This document shows, in pieces, positions 12,220 to 14,589 of a DNA stretch of 14,589 nucleotides (positions are counted from its first letter, which is position 1; each line of letters starts with the position of its first letter). The notes beneath the pieces are model-generated. The model was given only the letters and a program-made list of their open reading frames with translations. It was not told the origin of the DNA and did no database searches. The DNA is taken from the NCBI GenBank assembly GCA_014804385.1, contig JAAUZW010000031.1, forward strand, positions 24,552 to 39,140, in the 5' to 3' direction. The position numbers were made by a program, and so were the translations under genes. Source of the stretch: Lachnospiraceae bacterium (lineage in GTDB: Bacteria; Bacillota; Clostridia; Lachnospirales; Lachnospiraceae).

Positions 12220-13574
12220 TGGAAAAAGATATGACAAAGGGCAGTCCCATGAAGCTGATCCTGGGATTTGCCGTACCCCTTTTATTCGGGCTGATCTTTC
12301 AGCAATTCTACAGCATGGTGGATGCGATCATCGTAGGACAGTATCTGGGAGTGGACGCGCTGGCGGCGGTAGGAGCTACCGGATCAGTAAACTTTCTGAT
12401 CATCGGCTTTTGCATGGGCGTCTGCAGCGGCTTCGGTATTCCGATTGCGCAGGAATTCGGAGCGAAGCATGAGGAGGCTCTCAGAAGATTTGTAGCCAAC
12501 AGTGTGTGGTTGTCTGCACTTTTTTCTGTGGTCATCACGGTCGTAGTGTCTCTTTTGTGCCGTCAGATCTTACAGATCATGCGGACGCCGTCGAATATCA
12601 TTGATGAGTCCTACAGCTATATCATTGTCATCTTTTTGGGGATACCGGTGGTGTTCCTTTATAACATGACGGCGGCCATTCTGCGTTCGCTGGGAGACAG
12701 CAGAACACCGGTGGTCTTTTTGGTGACGGCAGCAGTTTTAAATATCTTTCTTGATGTCTTTTGTATTGTGGTGCTCTCTATGGGTGTGGAGGGAGCGGCG
12801 GTGGCTACCGTGGTATCGCAGGCGATCGCGGGGTTTGCCTGTCTCCTTTATATGCGGAAAAAGTTCTCCAGCCTAAAACTGACAAAGGACGAGTGGAGAT
12901 GGAGCAGGGATTATGCGGGGAAACTCTGTAACATGGGCATTCCCATGGGCTTACAGTATTCCATCACGGCCATCGGCAGCGTTATCCTGCAGAGCTCGGT
13001 GAACAGCATTGATTCCAATGCGGTGGCGGCGGTGACTGCCGGTGGCAAGGTGGGTATGCTGTTGGTGTGCCCCTTTGACGCGCTGGGTTCCACTATGGCT
13101 ACCTACGGCGGACAGAATGTGGGCGCAGGCGATCTGGACCGGGTGGACAGGGGATTGAAATCCTGTACTCTGCTGGGCCTGCTGTATTCGCTGATCGCCA
13201 TGGCAGTCGTGTATCTGTTTGGAAAGAATCTGCTTCTGCTGTTTTTGGATGCGGGGGAGACAGAGATCATTGCCAATGCGAATTCCTTTTTGCGGATGAA
13301 TGCACTGTTCTATTTCCCGCTGGCTCTTGTGAATATTGTCCGCTTCCTGATTCAGGGGATGGGCTATAGCAAGCTGGCAGTTTTTGCGGGCGCATTTGAG
13401 ATGCTTGCCAGGGGGATAGCGGGATTTTTGCTGGTACCTCGTTTTGGATTCAGCGCGGTGCGGTTTGCGAATCCGCTGGCATGGATCTTTGCGGATGCCT
13501 TTTTGATTCCTGCTTTTTTCTATGTGCGCAAGACCACAGCGAATATTTTAAGCAGGCAGCGGGAGAGTACGTGA
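12219..13574 (+). CDS. MATE family efflux transporter (second copy)
   Basis: A 451-residue MATE exporter with about 12 membrane helices. The N-terminus is typical for the family (MTKGSPMKLILGFAVPLLFG after four residues), followed by FQQFYSMVDAIIVGQYLG. NMTAAILRSLGDSRTP and GGQNVGAGD are further conserved stretches. It starts within the stop codon of the flavodiiron gene (TAATG). The nearest GGAGG (12201-12205) is 13 bases away, so translation probably depends on coupling to the upstream gene. An alternative start is the ATG at 12231. It differs clearly from the MATE protein on the minus strand, so the two are not a recent duplication. The link to a flavodiiron enzyme suggests co-expression under oxidative or nitrosative stress, which is inference. 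Confidence 0.93.
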   Translation: MEKDMTKGSPMKLILGFAVPLLFGLIFQQFYSMVDAIIVGQYLGVDALAAVGATGSVNFLIIGFCMGVCSGFGIPIAQEFGAKHEEALRRFVANSVWLSALFSVVITVVVSLLCRQILQIMRTPSNIIDESYSYIIVIFLGIPVVFLYNMTAAILRSLGDSRTPVVFLVTAAVLNIFLDVFCIVVLSMGVEGAAVATVVSQAIAGFACLLYMRKKFSSLKLTKDEWRWSRDYAGKLCNMGIPMGLQYSITAIGSVILQSSVNSIDSNAVAAVTAGGKVGMLLVCPFDALGSTMATYGGQNVGAGDLDRVDRGLKSCTLLGLLYSLIAMAVVYLFGKNLLLLFLDAGETEIIANANSFLRMNALFYFPLALVNIVRFLIQGMGYSKLAVFAGAFEMLARGIAGFLLVPRFGFSAVRFANPLAWIFADAFLIPAFFYVRKTTANILSRQREST

Positions 13575-13596
13575 TGGCTCCGAAAAGGAGAATGTT

Positions 13597-14589
13597 ATGA
13601 GTGTGACGATTTTTACGATGACCCATAAAGCATTTCCGGTTCCGAAGGATCCGATCTATGTGCCCTTGCAGGTGGGGCGGGCAGGAGCCGGGGATCTTGG
13701 CTACATAGGAGATGACACGGGTGTCAGTATTTCGGAGAAAAACTGCTATTACGGAGAACTGACAGGCGTATACTGGGTCTGGAAGAACATAAAAACCTCC
13801 GAGCCTGTGGGAATCTGCCATTATCGCCGCTATTTCTGTACGGAGGAGGGACGGATTCTGACCCAGAAGGAATATGAAACGATCCTGGCGGACTATGATA
13901 TGATCACCTCCAAGCTGTTAAAGCTGAATTATTCTTATTATGAAGGCTACGCCAGCGATTATAATATTCATGATCTGGAGGTCACGGGGGAAGTGATTCG
14001 GCAGTTTTATCCCGACTATTATGAGACCTTCTCGCAGCTGGTGCACGGTAAGGGAACCTACTTTGGCAATATGATGGTTTGCAATAAGGCGCTCTATGAC
14101 GAATACTGCGAGTGGCTTTTCGGTATTTTTGAGAAGGCGGAGGCACAGATCGATGCTTCCGGATATGACGCCTATCATAAGCGCGTCTATGGCTTTATCT
14201 CGGAATTTTTGCTATATGTCTGGGTAAAGGTAAAGGGGCTTAAGGTCTATGAGTGTAAGGTGGGCATGACCGATGAAAAACGGGAGACTGCGGAGATCAA
14301 GGAGCACCTGGCTGATTTTTTTGCAAAAAGGGATATCTCCGGCGCCAAGTCCTATCTGCTGGCATGGCTGGAAAAGCGCCCCGATGTGTTGATGGAAGCC
14401 TCTGACATAACGGGAGAGTTAAAACTATCCATGCAGGTGATTGCCGTGTGTGAATTGGAAGAGCAGATCTACGGAAGCAGCACCATTGACCGCATACAGG
14501 AGTTTGGTGCGTTGATGGCGCATTTTCGGAGTTTAAATGATTTGATCAATGAAATAAAAGAGGGAGAGACGCAAATGTCTCCCCCTGCT
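13597..14589 (+). CDS. DUF4422 glycosyltransferase-like protein (3' truncated by the window)
   Basis: The frame is open from an ATG at 13597 (AAGGAG at 13585-13590) to the end of the window without a stop: 331 codons so far. The first 230 or so residues carry DUF4422 hallmarks: FTMTHKAFPVPKDPIYVPLQ, a GYIGDDTGVSISEKN segment, YYGELTGVYWVWKN, GICHYRRYF, GTYFGNMMVCNK and YGFISEFLLYVW. This family is found in capsule and exopolysaccharide clusters and is regarded as glycosyltransferase-like. Beyond residue 240 a helical extension begins (HLADFFAKRDISGAKSYLLA), looking like a TPR-type or second domain. No signal peptide is present. It follows the second MATE gene by 22 bases and is probably in the same operon, although other polysaccharide genes would have to lie downstream. 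Confidence 0.85.
   Translation, partial: MSVTIFTMTHKAFPVPKDPIYVPLQVGRAGAGDLGYIGDDTGVSISEKNCYYGELTGVYWVWKNIKTSEPVGICHYRRYFCTEEGRILTQKEYETILADYDMITSKLLKLNYSYYEGYASDYNIHDLEVTGEVIRQFYPDYYETFSQLVHGKGTYFGNMMVCNKALYDEYCEWLFGIFEKAEAQIDASGYDAYHKRVYGFISEFLLYVWVKVKGLKVYECKVGMTDEKRETAEIKEHLADFFAKRDISGAKSYLLAWLEKRPDVLMEASDITGELKLSMQVIAVCELEEQIYGSSTIDRIQEFGALMAHFRSLNDLINEIKEGETQMSPPA

Overview
The window looks like a chromosomal segment of a low-to-mid G+C Firmicute, most likely a Clostridia gut anaerobe of the Lachnospiraceae type. The reasons are strong AGGAGG-type ribosome binding sites, short operons closed by intrinsic terminators, a flavodiiron protein, a GH25 muramidase, a DUF4422 glycosyltransferase and lipoprotein-anchored amino acid binding proteins. 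The assignment is inference from gene content; no rRNA or other marker gene is present. I see no tRNA, rRNA, CRISPR array, insertion sequence or phage gene.

Layout. Bases 1-419 hold the C-terminal tail of a hybrid sensor kinase (end of its Hpt domain). Bases 525-2833 encode a complete polar amino acid ABC importer in the order permease, ATPase, binding lipoprotein, closed by a strong terminator at 2847-2876. A membrane-anchored GH25 muramidase (2894-3661) and a small helical, ferritin-like protein (3773-4204) follow, each with its own terminator-like hairpin. Bases 4295-6689 encode a second amino acid ABC importer in the order binding lipoprotein, permease, ATPase. A palindromic repeat-like element (6748-6865) precedes a two-gene membrane module (6982-8030): a shortened MotA/TolQ-like channel protein and a membrane-tethered LuxR-type regulator. 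That pair runs head-on, with a 30-bp overlap, into a minus-strand sodium-coupled amino acid transporter (NSS family, 8001-9356), which lies downstream of a minus-strand MATE exporter (9439-10818). Divergently, a flavodiiron protein (11062-12219), a second MATE protein (12219-13574, sharing one base) and a DUF4422 glycosyltransferase that runs off the window (13597 onward) appear to form an operon.

The most unusual item is the binding lipoprotein of the second ABC importer (4295-5077). Its two structural halves are in swapped order: the part that is normally C-terminal comes directly after the lipoprotein signal, and the normal N-terminal lobe comes last. Together they supply each half exactly once, as expected of a natural circular permutant. 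A short direct repeat at the two junctions (4370-4390 and 4760-4777) and a frameshifted second lipoprotein signal just downstream (5100-5186) suggest it arose by tandem duplication followed by deletion. The stop codon of that leader relic lies immediately before an inverted repeat whose 3' arm covers the permease ribosome binding site, so the scar may now control translation.

The second item of interest is the MotA-like plus tethered LuxR pair, which resembles a membrane sensing module in which a channel-like protein could signal to a DNA-binding protein held at the membrane. Its function is not known to me.
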